Assembly: GCA_030824515.1 (NCBI GenBank)
Contig: JAVBXN010000008.1
Span: 146,323-210,322 of the forward strand
DNA length: 64,000 nt
Origin: Pelobacter sp.
GTDB lineage: Bacteria; Desulfobacterota; Desulfuromonadia; Geobacterales; Pseudopelobacteraceae
Reading direction: 5' to 3'
In this document: positions 8,989-17,137 of the stretch, in pieces
Numbering within the stretch: position 1 is the first letter of the stretch
Layout: every line of letters begins with the position of its first letter
Made by a program: the position numbers and the translations under genes
The notes under the pieces: model-generated
The model's database searches: none
What the model saw: the letters and a program-made list of their open reading frames with translations, nothing else
Told to the model about the DNA's origin: nothing

Positions 8989-10092
8989 TCACACCCTGAC
9001 CAGTTCGTATTTCCTGCTCCCCAACCCGATCTTCTCGCCATGCTCCAGTTGCACTTCCCAGGGGATCTCCGGCCAGACCCCGCGGAACTTGTCGCCGCCC
9101 GGTTCGAAGCCGCTCTGCAGCGCCGAGCCCTCGTTGCCGCGCGCCCCGTTGACAAGGTCGGCGCAGGCCTGGTCGATCGCGACCGGATCGGTCGAGACGC
9201 AGATGCCGATGTCGTTGACGATCGGCGCGTCGGAATGACCGTAGCAATCGCAGGCCGGCGAGACCTGGGTGATGAAGTTGATGTAGATCGCCTTGCCGCT
9301 CTTGCCGGTCAGCGCGCCCAGCGCGTATTCGGCCATCTTGCGCATGACCAGGTCGGCGGCTTCGTTCCACTGGATGTTGATCGCCTTGACCGGGCAGACC
9401 GTGATGCAGCGCGAACAGCCGGTGCACTTTTTCGGGTCGATGACCGCCTTGCCGCCGCTGATCAGGATCGCGTCATGGGCGCAGGAACGGGGGCAAATGC
9501 CGCAGCCGATGCAGTATTTCTCGGCCACCACCGGCGCCACGGTCGAATGCTGAACCAGTTTTCCCTTGCGGCTGGCGCAGCCCATGCCCAGGTTCTTGAT
9601 CGCACCGCCGAAACCGGTCAGTTCGTGGCATTTGAAGTGGGTCATGGCCACCAGCGAATCGGCCTCGATGATCTCTGTGCCGATATAGGTCTTTTTCAAC
9701 AGCTCCCCTTCCACTGGCACCTCGGTTTCGGTGACACCGCGCAGGCCGTCGCTGATGACCAGCGGCGCACCGACGCAGGCGTAACCGAAACCGTTTTCGA
9801 TGGCGCAGGTCAGCGCCGAGACCGCTTCCTTGCGCTGGCCGGGATAGAGCGTCGAAGAGTCGGTCAAAAAGGGCAGCGCCCCCAGCTTCTTGATTTCCTC
9901 CACCACCTTCCTGGCAAAGACCGGACGGATATAGGTGTGGTTGCCTTTCTCGCCGAAATGGATCTTGACAGCGGTCAGGTCGCCTTCCGAAACCTGCTGG
10001 GCCAGCCCGGCCAGGGCCAGCAGCTTGGCGATCTTGTCGAACAGGTTTTCCTTCTGGTTGGCGCGCATGTCGCTGAAATAGACCTTGCTCAT
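8989..10092 (-). CDS. DUF362 domain iron-sulfur protein with two [4Fe-4S] clusters
   Basis: A 367-residue protein. The N-terminal two thirds carry the DUF362 fold, seen in VKIHFGEKGNHTYIRP, LTDSSTLYPGQR and HFKCHELTGFGGAIKNLGMG. A ferredoxin insert holds two binding motifs, CIGCGICPRSCAHDA and CTGCSRCITVCPVKA. The protein is cytoplasmic. The family is common in anaerobes and is thought to act in electron transfer, but no substrate is established. It is divergent from the radical SAM cassette that begins at 10294 and may share the intervening 200-bp region. No other iron-sulfur partner is adjacent. Confidence 0.88.
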   Translation of the reverse strand: MSKVYFSDMRANQKENLFDKIAKLLALAGLAQQVSEGDLTAVKIHFGEKGNHTYIRPVFARKVVEEIKKLGALPFLTDSSTLYPGQRKEAVSALTCAIENGFGYACVGAPLVISDGLRGVTETEVPVEGELLKKTYIGTEIIEADSLVAMTHFKCHELTGFGGAIKNLGMGCASRKGKLVQHSTVAPVVAEKYCIGCGICPRSCAHDAILISGGKAVIDPKKCTGCSRCITVCPVKAINIQWNEAADLVMRKMAEYALGALTGKSGKAIYINFITQVSPACDCYGHSDAPIVNDIGICVSTDPVAIDQACADLVNGARGNEGSALQSGFEPGGDKFRGVWPEIPWEVQLEHGEKIGLGSRKYELVRV

Positions 10093-10208
10093 GTCTTCCC
10101 CCTAACGGTAATAATTGGCTACAAGATACCCGCTTGATGCACAGCTTGCAAGCAACAGTTGACGCCCGGCCGGCTGAAGCTGGAGCGCGGGGACCACTGA
10201 CAATGCCC

Positions 10209-10238
10209 TTGACGACGGTCTGGGACGGGTGCTATGGT
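10209..10238 (+). promoter_or_regulatory. Candidate sigma-70-type promoter of the radical SAM cassette
   Basis: TTGACG at 10209-10214 is separated by 18 bp from TATGGT at 10233-10238. This would start transcription about 50 bp upstream of the GTG at 10294. It is a reading of consensus similarity only. Confidence 0.3.
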
Positions 10239-10293
10239 TTCTAATCTGCAGCGGCTAAACGACTGCAAATCAGATGGTTAGGCAGGGCACGGC

Positions 10294-10755
10294 GTGGAGT
10301 CCAGAGAGTTCGCACTTTATAATTATCAAGCCGGCGGCAACGCCAAAAACCTGCTGATCGTTGCCGCGATAGCCGGCGTGATACTGGCCATTTTTTCAGC
10401 TGCCACGTTCTCCCGCTGGGGCCTGCTGTTCCTGCTGCTGCCGGCCGGAATCATCATCCACCTGCTGCGGGCCGGGTACGACAAGGCACTGCTGATCGGG
10501 AACCGCTACCTGATCCTGGGAAGCAGCATCCTCTATTTCTCCAATGTGGCCAGCGCCCGCCTCGACAAGGCCGCCCAGACCCTGACGCTGGTTTCGGTCC
10601 GGGGCAGGAGGCTGGTGATAGCCGCCGAAAAGTTCCCCACCAACGCCCGCAAGACCGACAAGATCAGGATCAACAGAACCGCCAAGTTCGAGAAGGTTAC
10701 CGAAAAGATCATCGCCCGCCTGAAAGCGGTCTCCCCCGGAATCGAAATTTCATGA
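10294..10755 (+). CDS. Two-helix membrane protein with PH-like cytoplasmic domain, radical SAM cassette member
   Basis: A 153-residue protein from a GTG start. Two hydrophobic helices (about residues 19-40 and 42-60) are followed by a basic, strand-rich domain (RYLILGSSILYFSNVASARLD onward) that looks like a small bacterial PH-type domain. Its stop overlaps the start of the radical SAM gene in an ATGA arrangement, so the two are translationally coupled. No homologue is recognised with certainty. Position in the cassette suggests it anchors the maturation machinery or the product at the membrane, which is inference. Confidence 0.75.
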   Translation: MESREFALYNYQAGGNAKNLLIVAAIAGVILAIFSAATFSRWGLLFLLLPAGIIIHLLRAGYDKALLIGNRYLILGSSILYFSNVASARLDKAAQTLTLVSVRGRRLVIAAEKFPTNARKTDKIRINRTAKFEKVTEKIIARLKAVSPGIEIS

Positions 10756-12587
10756 CAGCGGACACCGCCCCGGAAAACGGCTTCCATAGCCATATCCACC
10801 TGCTGTATGTGCCGACACTGGCCTGCAACCTGGGCTGCCGCTACTGCTACCTGGGGGACCAGACCAACGGCGCGGATCTGCGCCGGGACTCCCGTCGGGC
10901 GGCGGACACTCTGCGCACGGCACTGGATGCCTTCCTGGGAGCCGGGGTGCTGCCGTTCAACGTGTCGCTGCACGGCGGCGAGCCGACCATGCTGCCGCCT
11001 GCTGTGCTGGATCAGCTGTTCGGCATCATCCGCCGCCACTATCTTGATCATTTCGACGAGCTGACTGCCCTGGGGTTCAGGAAGTCCGCGCCCCATATCA
11101 AGACCAACCTCTATAATTTCGACCGGCTGTACGAGCTGTTCGAGCGCCACAAGGTCTCGATCAGCGCCAGCATCGATCTGCCGCTGGCGCTGCACGAGCG
11201 CTACCGCACCACCCGCCGCGGCGCTTCCTCGCTGAAGCGGACCCTCGCCAACCTGCGGCTCCTGGCCGGCTATCCGCACAGCGCCAAGATCTCCTCGACC
11301 CTCTACCGCCGGCACCTGGAAGACATCCCGGCCCTGATCGCCGATATCAGGAGAATCCAGCGCGAAACCGGTTTCGACATGAATAACTTCAATTTCATGT
11401 TCGGTTTCGATTCGGCCCTCAACCGGGAAAAGTCCGCCGGCTGCCTGACCGATGAGCTGCAGACGGTGCCGGAAGAGCTGCAACTGAGGTTCTATGAGGC
11501 GCTCAAGGCCGAGTTCACCGGGAGCGAACTGGAGGAGGGCTTCCGGCGCAACTGGTTCGACGAATTCAAACCGACCTACTGCACCAACGCCTTCAACTGC
11601 GGGGAGCGTTTCTTCCTGCTGCAGGGGGATGGCGCGGTCTATTCCTGCGTGCGCGGCCAGGGGCTGGAGGAGTGCTACTACGGCAACATCCTGCATGATC
11701 CGGTGCAGGAGATCCTTTCCTCCGGACGCCGCCGGATCGCGCTGCTGCACCAGCGCGCCGGCCTCGACCAACAGTGCCGCGACTGCGAATACCTGCAGAT
11801 CTGTCATACCGGCTGCCCGGTGGTCAAGCTGCACAGTGGCAGCGCCAGGTCCTACACCTGCGCGCTGCAGAAGGCCATCTACCGTGACAATCCCCGTTCC
11901 TGGCCCGCGGCGGCCGATGCCGGACAGCAGCAGGCCAACGCCCGCGAGTACATCAGAGGCATGCATCCGGCACTGGCGCTGGCCGAACCGTTGCCAGCAA
12001 CGGCCGCACCACTGATCATGTTGCCGGTCGACCTGTACCAGCCCGGCAATACGCTGGCGGAGCTGATCGAGGCCGACCCGCTGCTGCGCGAGCTCTACAG
12101 CGACCGGGCGGTACTGATCGAGATCAACGGCGAGCCGCAGCCGCTCCGTTCCCAGATCATGAAAAGCGGGCGCGAGCTGTTCTCGATCAACAGTGGCGAC
12201 AGCATCCGGCTGCATCTGCGGCGCAGCCTGTTCGAGGCCGGCTGTGACGAAACCGTCCGCAACACGCTCCATCTGCAGATGCTGCGCGACACCAGGGTGG
12301 TCTACGGCGACGAGCAGCGCAGCAAGCAGGAGCACCTCTTCAACCACCAGCTCTTCTACAACCTGCTCAAGCCGAGCCAGCTTTTTGATGATTTCGTTGT
12401 GGCCGACCTGTCCGGCCTGCTGGAACTGCACCGCGATCTGTTCATCAAGGGGGTGCTGAACAACCTGTTCGTGACCAGCTCGTATCTGCGGGATTATCAT
12501 TACCAGAAACAGAAGGCCAACGCCTTCTACCATATCCAGGCCATCAACCTGCCGTTCCAGAATTTCGAGTTTTATTGGGACGAGTGA
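10752..12587 (+). CDS. Radical SAM/SPASM peptide maturase with long C-terminal extension
   Basis: A 611-residue enzyme. The radical SAM cluster motif is Cys25-x3-Cys29-x2-Cys32 in LACNLGCRYCYLGD, followed by NVSLHGGEPTML. A SPASM domain supplies auxiliary cluster ligands: Cys277, Cys283, Cys299, then Cys342-x2-Cys345-x5-Cys351-x3-Cys355 and Cys370. Enzymes of this type modify ribosomal peptides, for example by thioether or carbon-carbon crosslinks or epimerisation. Residues from about 385 to 611 form an extra domain without a recognisable family, which may bind the substrate. The gene overlaps the membrane-protein gene upstream by 4 bp. It lies 12 bp before the poly-Asn protein gene, making that protein the obvious candidate substrate. 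Confidence 0.92.
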   Translation: MTADTAPENGFHSHIHLLYVPTLACNLGCRYCYLGDQTNGADLRRDSRRAADTLRTALDAFLGAGVLPFNVSLHGGEPTMLPPAVLDQLFGIIRRHYLDHFDELTALGFRKSAPHIKTNLYNFDRLYELFERHKVSISASIDLPLALHERYRTTRRGASSLKRTLANLRLLAGYPHSAKISSTLYRRHLEDIPALIADIRRIQRETGFDMNNFNFMFGFDSALNREKSAGCLTDELQTVPEELQLRFYEALKAEFTGSELEEGFRRNWFDEFKPTYCTNAFNCGERFFLLQGDGAVYSCVRGQGLEECYYGNILHDPVQEILSSGRRRIALLHQRAGLDQQCRDCEYLQICHTGCPVVKLHSGSARSYTCALQKAIYRDNPRSWPAAADAGQQQANAREYIRGMHPALALAEPLPATAAPLIMLPVDLYQPGNTLAELIEADPLLRELYSDRAVLIEINGEPQPLRSQIMKSGRELFSINSGDSIRLHLRRSLFEAGCDETVRNTLHLQMLRDTRVVYGDEQRSKQEHLFNHQLFYNLLKPSQLFDDFVVADLSGLLELHRDLFIKGVLNNLFVTSSYLRDYHYQKQKANAFYHIQAINLPFQNFEFYWDE

Positions 12588-12599
12588 AGGGAACCAGGG

Positions 12600-13055
12600 A
12601 TGCTTACCAAAGAACTGCACCGAACGGCGGCCAACGTCGAAAGATTCCTGACCATGATCGGCATTCCCGACGACGCCAAACGGGCCGCGATGGAAGAGGA
12701 ACTGGTCAGCCGCATGTCCGCCGACGGCGCGAAAAAGCCGTTCCTGGTCCATTCACGGAAGAGTATCTTCCTGTACAACAACAATATCGTCGTGAAGAGT
12801 TTTGCCGCGGATTCGTCCCAAACCGATCAGGTGCTGCAATGCGACTGCCGCAAGATCTCGATCCTCGACCGGCAGGCATACCAGCAGGGGGGCAACATTC
12901 TGATCATCGGAGCGGCGGCCGCTGCGCTGGGTGCGGGGGGTATCATGGCGGGTGATGCGGAGGCGAGAAGAAGAGCGCAATCCTCGGGCGGGTCGGATAT
13001 TTCCTGCAACAACAATAATAATAACAATAATAACAATAACAACAATAACGGCTAA
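12600..13055 (+). CDS. Poly-asparagine-tailed protein, candidate radical SAM substrate
   Basis: A 151-residue protein with an AGGG-type site upstream. Residues 1-95 are a soluble domain with Cys81 and Cys83. Residues 99-118 are hydrophobic and Gly/Ala-rich. The C-terminus is Cys136, then 14 consecutive Asn (137-150) and Gly151. The 14 codons are seven AAC and seven AAT in irregular order, so this is not a simple trinucleotide microsatellite, and the tract seems kept at protein level. The gene follows the SPASM maturase by 12 bp. The reading as a precursor with a leader and an Asn-rich core is inference. A membrane sensor with an incidental Asn tail is the alternative. Confidence 0.85.
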   Translation: MLTKELHRTAANVERFLTMIGIPDDAKRAAMEEELVSRMSADGAKKPFLVHSRKSIFLYNNNIVVKSFAADSSQTDQVLQCDCRKISILDRQAYQQGGNILIIGAAAAALGAGGIMAGDAEARRRAQSSGGSDISCNNNNNNNNNNNNNNG

Positions 13056-13062
13056 AAGCATC

Positions 13063-13551
13063 TCAGAGCAACCGCATCAGGATGAAGGTCCCCACCATGG
13101 CTATGCCGATGGCCAGTTTGCCCGCCACCCCGATGGCCATCCCCACCACGGTGCCGAACCCGGCACGACCGGCCTGGTCCAGGCTGCGCTGCAGCGACAG
13201 TTCCCCGATCACCGCCCCGATGAACGGCCCCAGCAGAATCCCCGGCACCCCCAGAAAAATCCCGACGATGCCACCGATCACAGCCCCGGCCATGGCCCGC
13301 TTCGAGCCGCCGTACTTCTTCACTCCAAAGACCGAGGCCGCGAATTCCACCAGGTAGGTCAGTGCGGCCATGCCCCCCAGAAACAGCAGCGTCCAGAGTC
13401 CGACATGGCGGAAGTCCTCCGCCCAGGCGGCGCAGACCAGGCCGGCCAGCAGCAACGGCGCTCCCGGCAGCACCGGCAGCAGCAGACCGGCCAGACCTGA
13501 AACCGTCAGGATGCCGCCAATAATCCAGAGAATCAGTGATTGATCAGCCAT
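13063..13551 (-). CDS. DUF456 family membrane protein
   Basis: A 162-residue, Gly-rich integral membrane protein with several helices. The pattern LPVLPGAPLLLAGLVCAAWAEDF and the GVPGILLGPFIGAVIGEL repeat are typical of DUF456. Function of the family is not known. It starts 3 bp after the nuoL stop, so it is probably co-translated with nuoL. It occupies the place where nuoM and nuoN would normally follow. It converges with the poly-Asn gene, with 7 bp between the stops. Confidence 0.85.
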   Translation of the reverse strand: MADQSLILWIIGGILTVSGLAGLLLPVLPGAPLLLAGLVCAAWAEDFRHVGLWTLLFLGGMAALTYLVEFAASVFGVKKYGGSKRAMAGAVIGGIVGIFLGVPGILLGPFIGAVIGELSLQRSLDQAGRAGFGTVVGMAIGVAGKLAIGIAMVGTFILMRLL

Positions 13552-13554
13552 CCC

Positions 13555-15543
13555 TCACCCCGCCAGCGTTTGCCAGGCCACATATCCCAACACCGCCGCC
13601 ACACCGCCGGCCAACGCGATCAGCGCCGTCGCCACCCGTCCGTTGCTCCAGGCGGCCGGCAGTTCACCCAGCCTGAGCGTAAAACGCGCCAATCCATCCA
13701 GCGTGCCGTCGATGCCGCCCTGGTCGATCCCCTTCCAGAAAAAGCGCGCCAGCCAGACGAAGGGACGGATCAGGATCAGCCGGTAGAGGTCATCCAGCAT
13801 CCAGCCGGAGTGCAGGAAGCGAATATGGAAGGGCGCCGATCCGCTTTCGGTTGCCAGCGAAGCGGCCCGCCGCTCGCCGGTATAACGCGACCAGGCCAGC
13901 CCCAGCCCCAGCAGGCAGGCGGTGGCCGCCATAATCTGCAGGATGACCTCGTTGGCGTGCGCGGCATGCCCCGCGACGGCAAAGCCGGGAAGCGTACCCA
14001 GAAAACCGGACAGCAGGCCATGCTCCGCCAGATAGGCCGGCAGGTTGAGGAGGCCTCCCAGCAGGCCGAACAACGCCAGCGGAATCAAGGTCAGGGTCAT
14101 GACGGCTGGAAGATGTAAGGTTTTAGCCTCCCCCTTTACCAAAGGGGGATTGAGGGGGATTTGCTGGTGCCCGGAAACTGAAGAAATCCCCCACAGCCCC
14201 CCTTTCATAAAGGGGGGAGCAGACTCCCCGTGAAACACCACAAACAGCATGCGGAAGGTGTAAAAGGAGGTCAAGAGCGCCGTCAGCAGGCCCAGGGCGA
14301 ACAGCGTCCCGTAGAGCGGGCCGCCCTGCTCGAAAACTGCCGCCAGGATGGCGTCCTTGCTGAAAAAGCCGCCGCTGCCCGGAAATCCGGCCAGGCAGAG
14401 CGCGCCGGCCAGAAACGGCCAGTAGACCGCCGGAAGCCGCCGTTTAAGCCCCCCCATGCCGAAGATGTCCTGCTGGTGGTGCAGCGCGGTGATCACGCAG
14501 CCGGCCCCCAGGAACAGCAGCGCCTTGAAGAAGGCGTGGGTCAGCAGGTGGAAGGTGGAGGCGGTCAAAGCACCGGCGCCGACCCCCAGCACCATGTAGC
14601 CGATCTGGCTGATGGTGGAATAGGCCAGGATCCGCTTCAGGTCGCGCTGCACGCAGGCACAGGTGGCGGCATATAGCGCGGTCAGGCCGCCGGTGAGCGC
14701 GATGGCGGCCAGTGTCAGCGGCGACGAGCCGATCAGCGGGAACATGCGCGCCAGCAGGTAGACCCCGGCCGTCACCATCGTGGCGGCGTGGATCTGGGCC
14801 GAAACCGGCGTGGGACCGGCCATGGCGTCCGGCAGCCAGACCGACAGCGGCAGCTGGGCAGACTTGCCGGCCGCGCCAATCAGAAGCAGGATCCCCAGCG
14901 CCGTGATCACGCCGGCCGGCATCAGGAAGCCCATGCCGTTCAGCTCGCTGATCGAGACCGTCCCGAACAGCTGGAACATCCAGACCATGGCGATGCCGAA
15001 GGCGGTGTCGCCGATGCGGGTGACGATGAAGGCCTTGCGGCCGGCGGTGGCGTTCTTCTCCTCGGTTGACCAGAAGCCGATCAGCGCATAGGAGCAGAAA
15101 CCGACCCCCTCCCACCCCAGGTACAACAGCGGCAGGTTCTCGGCCAGCACCAGGGTCAGCATGGCGAAGACAAAGATGTTCAGCAGCGCGAAGTAGCGGG
15201 CAAAGGCTGGGTCGTCCTGCATGTAGCCGACCGAGTGCAGGTGGATCAGGCCGCAGACAAAGGTGATCATCAGGGCCAGGGATAGCGAGAGCTGATCGAG
15301 GTAGAGCGCGATGGGGGCCTTGAAGTCGAAGTCGGACAGCCAGGAGGCGTATTCGATTTTCACCGGGGCCGTAAAGTCAAGAAAGGCCATTACGGAGCAG
15401 GCAAACGAACCCCAGATGGCGGCACAGGCAACCGTCTCACCAACTCGGCGTGGCAGTTTGCTACCGACCAGGGCATTGAAGAGGCCGCCCAGGAGCGGCA
15501 GCAGGAGTATCAGGACAAGGTAGAGTTTCATGGTCAGGTGCAT
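13555..15543 (-). CDS. nuoL: NADH-quinone oxidoreductase subunit L
   Basis: A proton-pumping antiporter-like subunit of complex I, 662 residues, with many membrane helices. Diagnostic segments include LYLGWEGVGFCSYALIGFW, PLSVWLPDAMAGPTPVSAQIHAATMVTAGVYLL and AFFKALLFLGAGCVI. About 35 residues from ESAPPFMKGGLWG to PLVKGEAKT are encoded by an inverted-repeat element that keeps the frame open, in the loop after FRMLFVVFHG. The element appears not to disrupt the helices on either side. nuoL is separated from nuoK by a 3.5-kb foreign-looking island, and nuoM/nuoN are absent downstream. An internal ATG at 15531 is an alternative start. Confidence 0.95.
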   Translation of the reverse strand: MHLTMKLYLVLILLLPLLGGLFNALVGSKLPRRVGETVACAAIWGSFACSVMAFLDFTAPVKIEYASWLSDFDFKAPIALYLDQLSLSLALMITFVCGLIHLHSVGYMQDDPAFARYFALLNIFVFAMLTLVLAENLPLLYLGWEGVGFCSYALIGFWSTEEKNATAGRKAFIVTRIGDTAFGIAMVWMFQLFGTVSISELNGMGFLMPAGVITALGILLLIGAAGKSAQLPLSVWLPDAMAGPTPVSAQIHAATMVTAGVYLLARMFPLIGSSPLTLAAIALTGGLTALYAATCACVQRDLKRILAYSTISQIGYMVLGVGAGALTASTFHLLTHAFFKALLFLGAGCVITALHHQQDIFGMGGLKRRLPAVYWPFLAGALCLAGFPGSGGFFSKDAILAAVFEQGGPLYGTLFALGLLTALLTSFYTFRMLFVVFHGESAPPFMKGGLWGISSVSGHQQIPLNPPLVKGEAKTLHLPAVMTLTLIPLALFGLLGGLLNLPAYLAEHGLLSGFLGTLPGFAVAGHAAHANEVILQIMAATACLLGLGLAWSRYTGERRAASLATESGSAPFHIRFLHSGWMLDDLYRLILIRPFVWLARFFWKGIDQGGIDGTLDGLARFTLRLGELPAAWSNGRVATALIALAGGVAAVLGYVAWQTLAG
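14128..14219. repeat. Palindromic repeat element inserted in frame inside nuoL
   Basis: Two arms of about 35 bp (14128-14162 and 14184-14219) form an imperfect inverted repeat of G and C runs around CCTTTACCAAAGG and CCTTTCATAAAGG. A related element occurs at 48211-48285 between genes. On the coding strand it reads through without a stop and gives PPFMKGG and PPLVKGE peptides. This matches the behaviour of palindromic elements that can reside in coding sequence. Confidence 0.85.
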
Positions 15544-15652
15544 CGTATCTCAGTCCTTCGTTTCTTGTTCTGATCGGATTTCATATCCGGGCTTGACTCC
15601 ATTTGCTCTGTATTTCAGCTGGCATACATAAGAACGTCAGCGACACACTGGT

Positions 15653-15817
15653 TCAGGCTCTTCCCAGCTTTTCGCATGTTGCCAGATAGTCGTCTACAGC
15701 CTCAACAAAAGCTGCTCGCAGTTCTTTTACTGAATCGGCGTGAAAGCCTACGACGTCTTTGATTCCTGCAATGTGACCAATTATATAGTCGTGTAAAAAA
15801 CATTTGGAACTAAGACT
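15653..15817 (-). pseudogene. 5'-truncated HicB-type antitoxin remnant
   Basis: The minus strand reads DYIIGHIAGIKDVVGFHADSVK and then ELRAAFVEAVDDYLATCEKL, ending in GRA and a stop at 15653. This is the characteristic HicB partial-RNase-H core (IxGI.D.VGF...SV.EL...F.EAVDDYL..C). The frame is closed upstream at 15818 and has no start codon, and its upstream end overlaps the stop region of the nucleotidyltransferase gene. The N-terminal third of HicB and any HicA toxin are missing. It is therefore a remnant, not a gene. Confidence 0.75.
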
Positions 15818-16604
15818 TCATAACCCTCTCCGCAAGAATTGCGTGAAATAACGCATTTAAATGTGGGAGGGGTGTTGATTTTACTGATCGTTGCGGATTC
15901 AAAGTTTCCAACCGTTCCAACTCGGCGATGATGAAAGAGTTGATACTTGATATTGGCTCTGAAAGCCCCATTTCTGGCGTTGCGCGTTTTTTGTCGAGAA
16001 GCTGCTCAATGTCGGATAACAATCGCGGTTGATCATCAATCAAGTGCAGGAGCTTGCCGAATTCAATTGGAGCCGCTACACCGTAACGCTCAATCCATCG
16101 AACAGACAATAGAGGCCGGAGCACATAAAAGTACTTCTTCAAGGGAACCATTTCTGCGCGAAGGTAGCCACGATAGTTTGTCTTGGCCATACTCCGATAA
16201 TGATATATACCGCTCTCGTTTGAATACACATATGAAAGCAAGTCACGTGCTCCAGATGCAAAACACCCAGACTCGATGTATTTAATCGGTGATTGGATCC
16301 ATTCAACAAATGCCGGGTTTGATTTCCAAAAGAGCCGTAAAGCTTTGCGAATATCCCAGCCGTTAAGATCAATATCATCGGTAATGCCGTATTCTATGAC
16401 ATCCCGGTGTTCCTCCAGGTCAACTGAGAGATACCAGTCAGCCGAGCGAGCATAGATAAAGCGAACATCGAAATCACTGTTTGGAGAAGCAAAACCCCAC
16501 GCCCGGCTTCCAGACTCAATAGCAAGCAGTATGCGAACATCCTGTTCACGTTCTGTGAGAGCAAGTCTATGCATAATATCTTGATGTATGTCGTTTGGTA
16601 TCAT
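15810..16604 (-). CDS. Predicted nucleotidyltransferase (COG3541/YcgL-like)
   Basis: About 264 residues from ATG 16604. The nucleotidyltransferase signature GSRAWGFASPNSDFDVRFIY carries the Gly-Ser and two catalytic Asp residues. The downstream helices (NYRGYLRAEM, KKYFYVLRPLLSVRW) fit the COG3541 family of stand-alone transferases. The cellular target is unknown. The upstream sequence has no strong ribosome binding site, so ATG 16619 is also possible. It is part of the AT-rich island that interrupts the nuo operon and lies directly after a small hypothetical gene whose stop is at 16695. Confidence 0.8.
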   Translation of the reverse strand: MIPNDIHQDIMHRLALTEREQDVRILLAIESGSRAWGFASPNSDFDVRFIYARSADWYLSVDLEEHRDVIEYGITDDIDLNGWDIRKALRLFWKSNPAFVEWIQSPIKYIESGCFASGARDLLSYVYSNESGIYHYRSMAKTNYRGYLRAEMVPLKKYFYVLRPLLSVRWIERYGVAAPIEFGKLLHLIDDQPRLLSDIEQLLDKKRATPEMGLSEPISSINSFIIAELERLETLNPQRSVKSTPLPHLNALFHAILAERVMKS

Positions 16605-16694
16605 TGTGCATTTTCTCATAGTTCTACGGCGTGGGAGAACAGCGGCGGTTTTAGGCCGCTGTTTCTGCCTGGTTGGACCCTCGCCTTTATCCAA

Positions 16695-17060
16695 TTACCG
16701 CTCTACGCTCCAAATTTGTTTCATGTTTTGATATATCATCACATTCGGAGACTGCTTGTTCTTATACTCGGTTTCGGCTTCGACTTCTTCCCGGTACTTT
16801 TTCTGCCAGTAGTAATTCTTTGTGACCCAAGCGGCAGCTCCACCAAATCTCTCAATCTCAATGATGACCCATGGCGGCGTATTTGGAGGGATGCAGCTCG
16901 GAAGGTTAATTTTGTGGTCTACACACCTTTTGATATCCCAGTAATATGGGGCTCTCTGACTGTTTGCAGCTTTAGCTGAAGCATCTCGGGGGACACTCTT
17001 TTCGGCGTATGTTGGCTCTCTCCGGGGTGCCTGCCTGTTCCTACTCGTGGTTTTGTACAT
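16695..17060 (-). CDS. Hypothetical island protein
   Basis: A 121-residue basic protein with no family I can name. An AAGGGA sequence lies 8 bp upstream of ATG 17060, supporting translation. The N-terminal 35 residues are Arg/Lys/Ser-rich and probably disordered. The middle reads PPWVIIEIERFGGAAAWVTKNYYW, and the C-terminus is charged and helical. It sits in the same direction as the nucleotidyltransferase gene downstream, within the AT-rich island. Confidence 0.5.
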   Translation of the reverse strand: MYKTTSRNRQAPRREPTYAEKSVPRDASAKAANSQRAPYYWDIKRCVDHKINLPSCIPPNTPPWVIIEIERFGGAAAWVTKNYYWQKKYREEVEAETEYKNKQSPNVMIYQNMKQIWSVER

Positions 17061-17137
17061 GATGTCCCTTTCCGGCAGTCAGTTGAATCTTTTGAGAGAT
17101 GTCAATTTGATAAGGCATTGTCCCATTCTGTTGCCTC

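Noticed and set aside
10533..12752. Very long open frame (739 codons) on the minus strand, antisense to the radical SAM gene.
   Set aside because: The plus-strand protein has complete SPASM motifs, and the antisense product has no motif and a composition typical of a GC-rich shadow frame.
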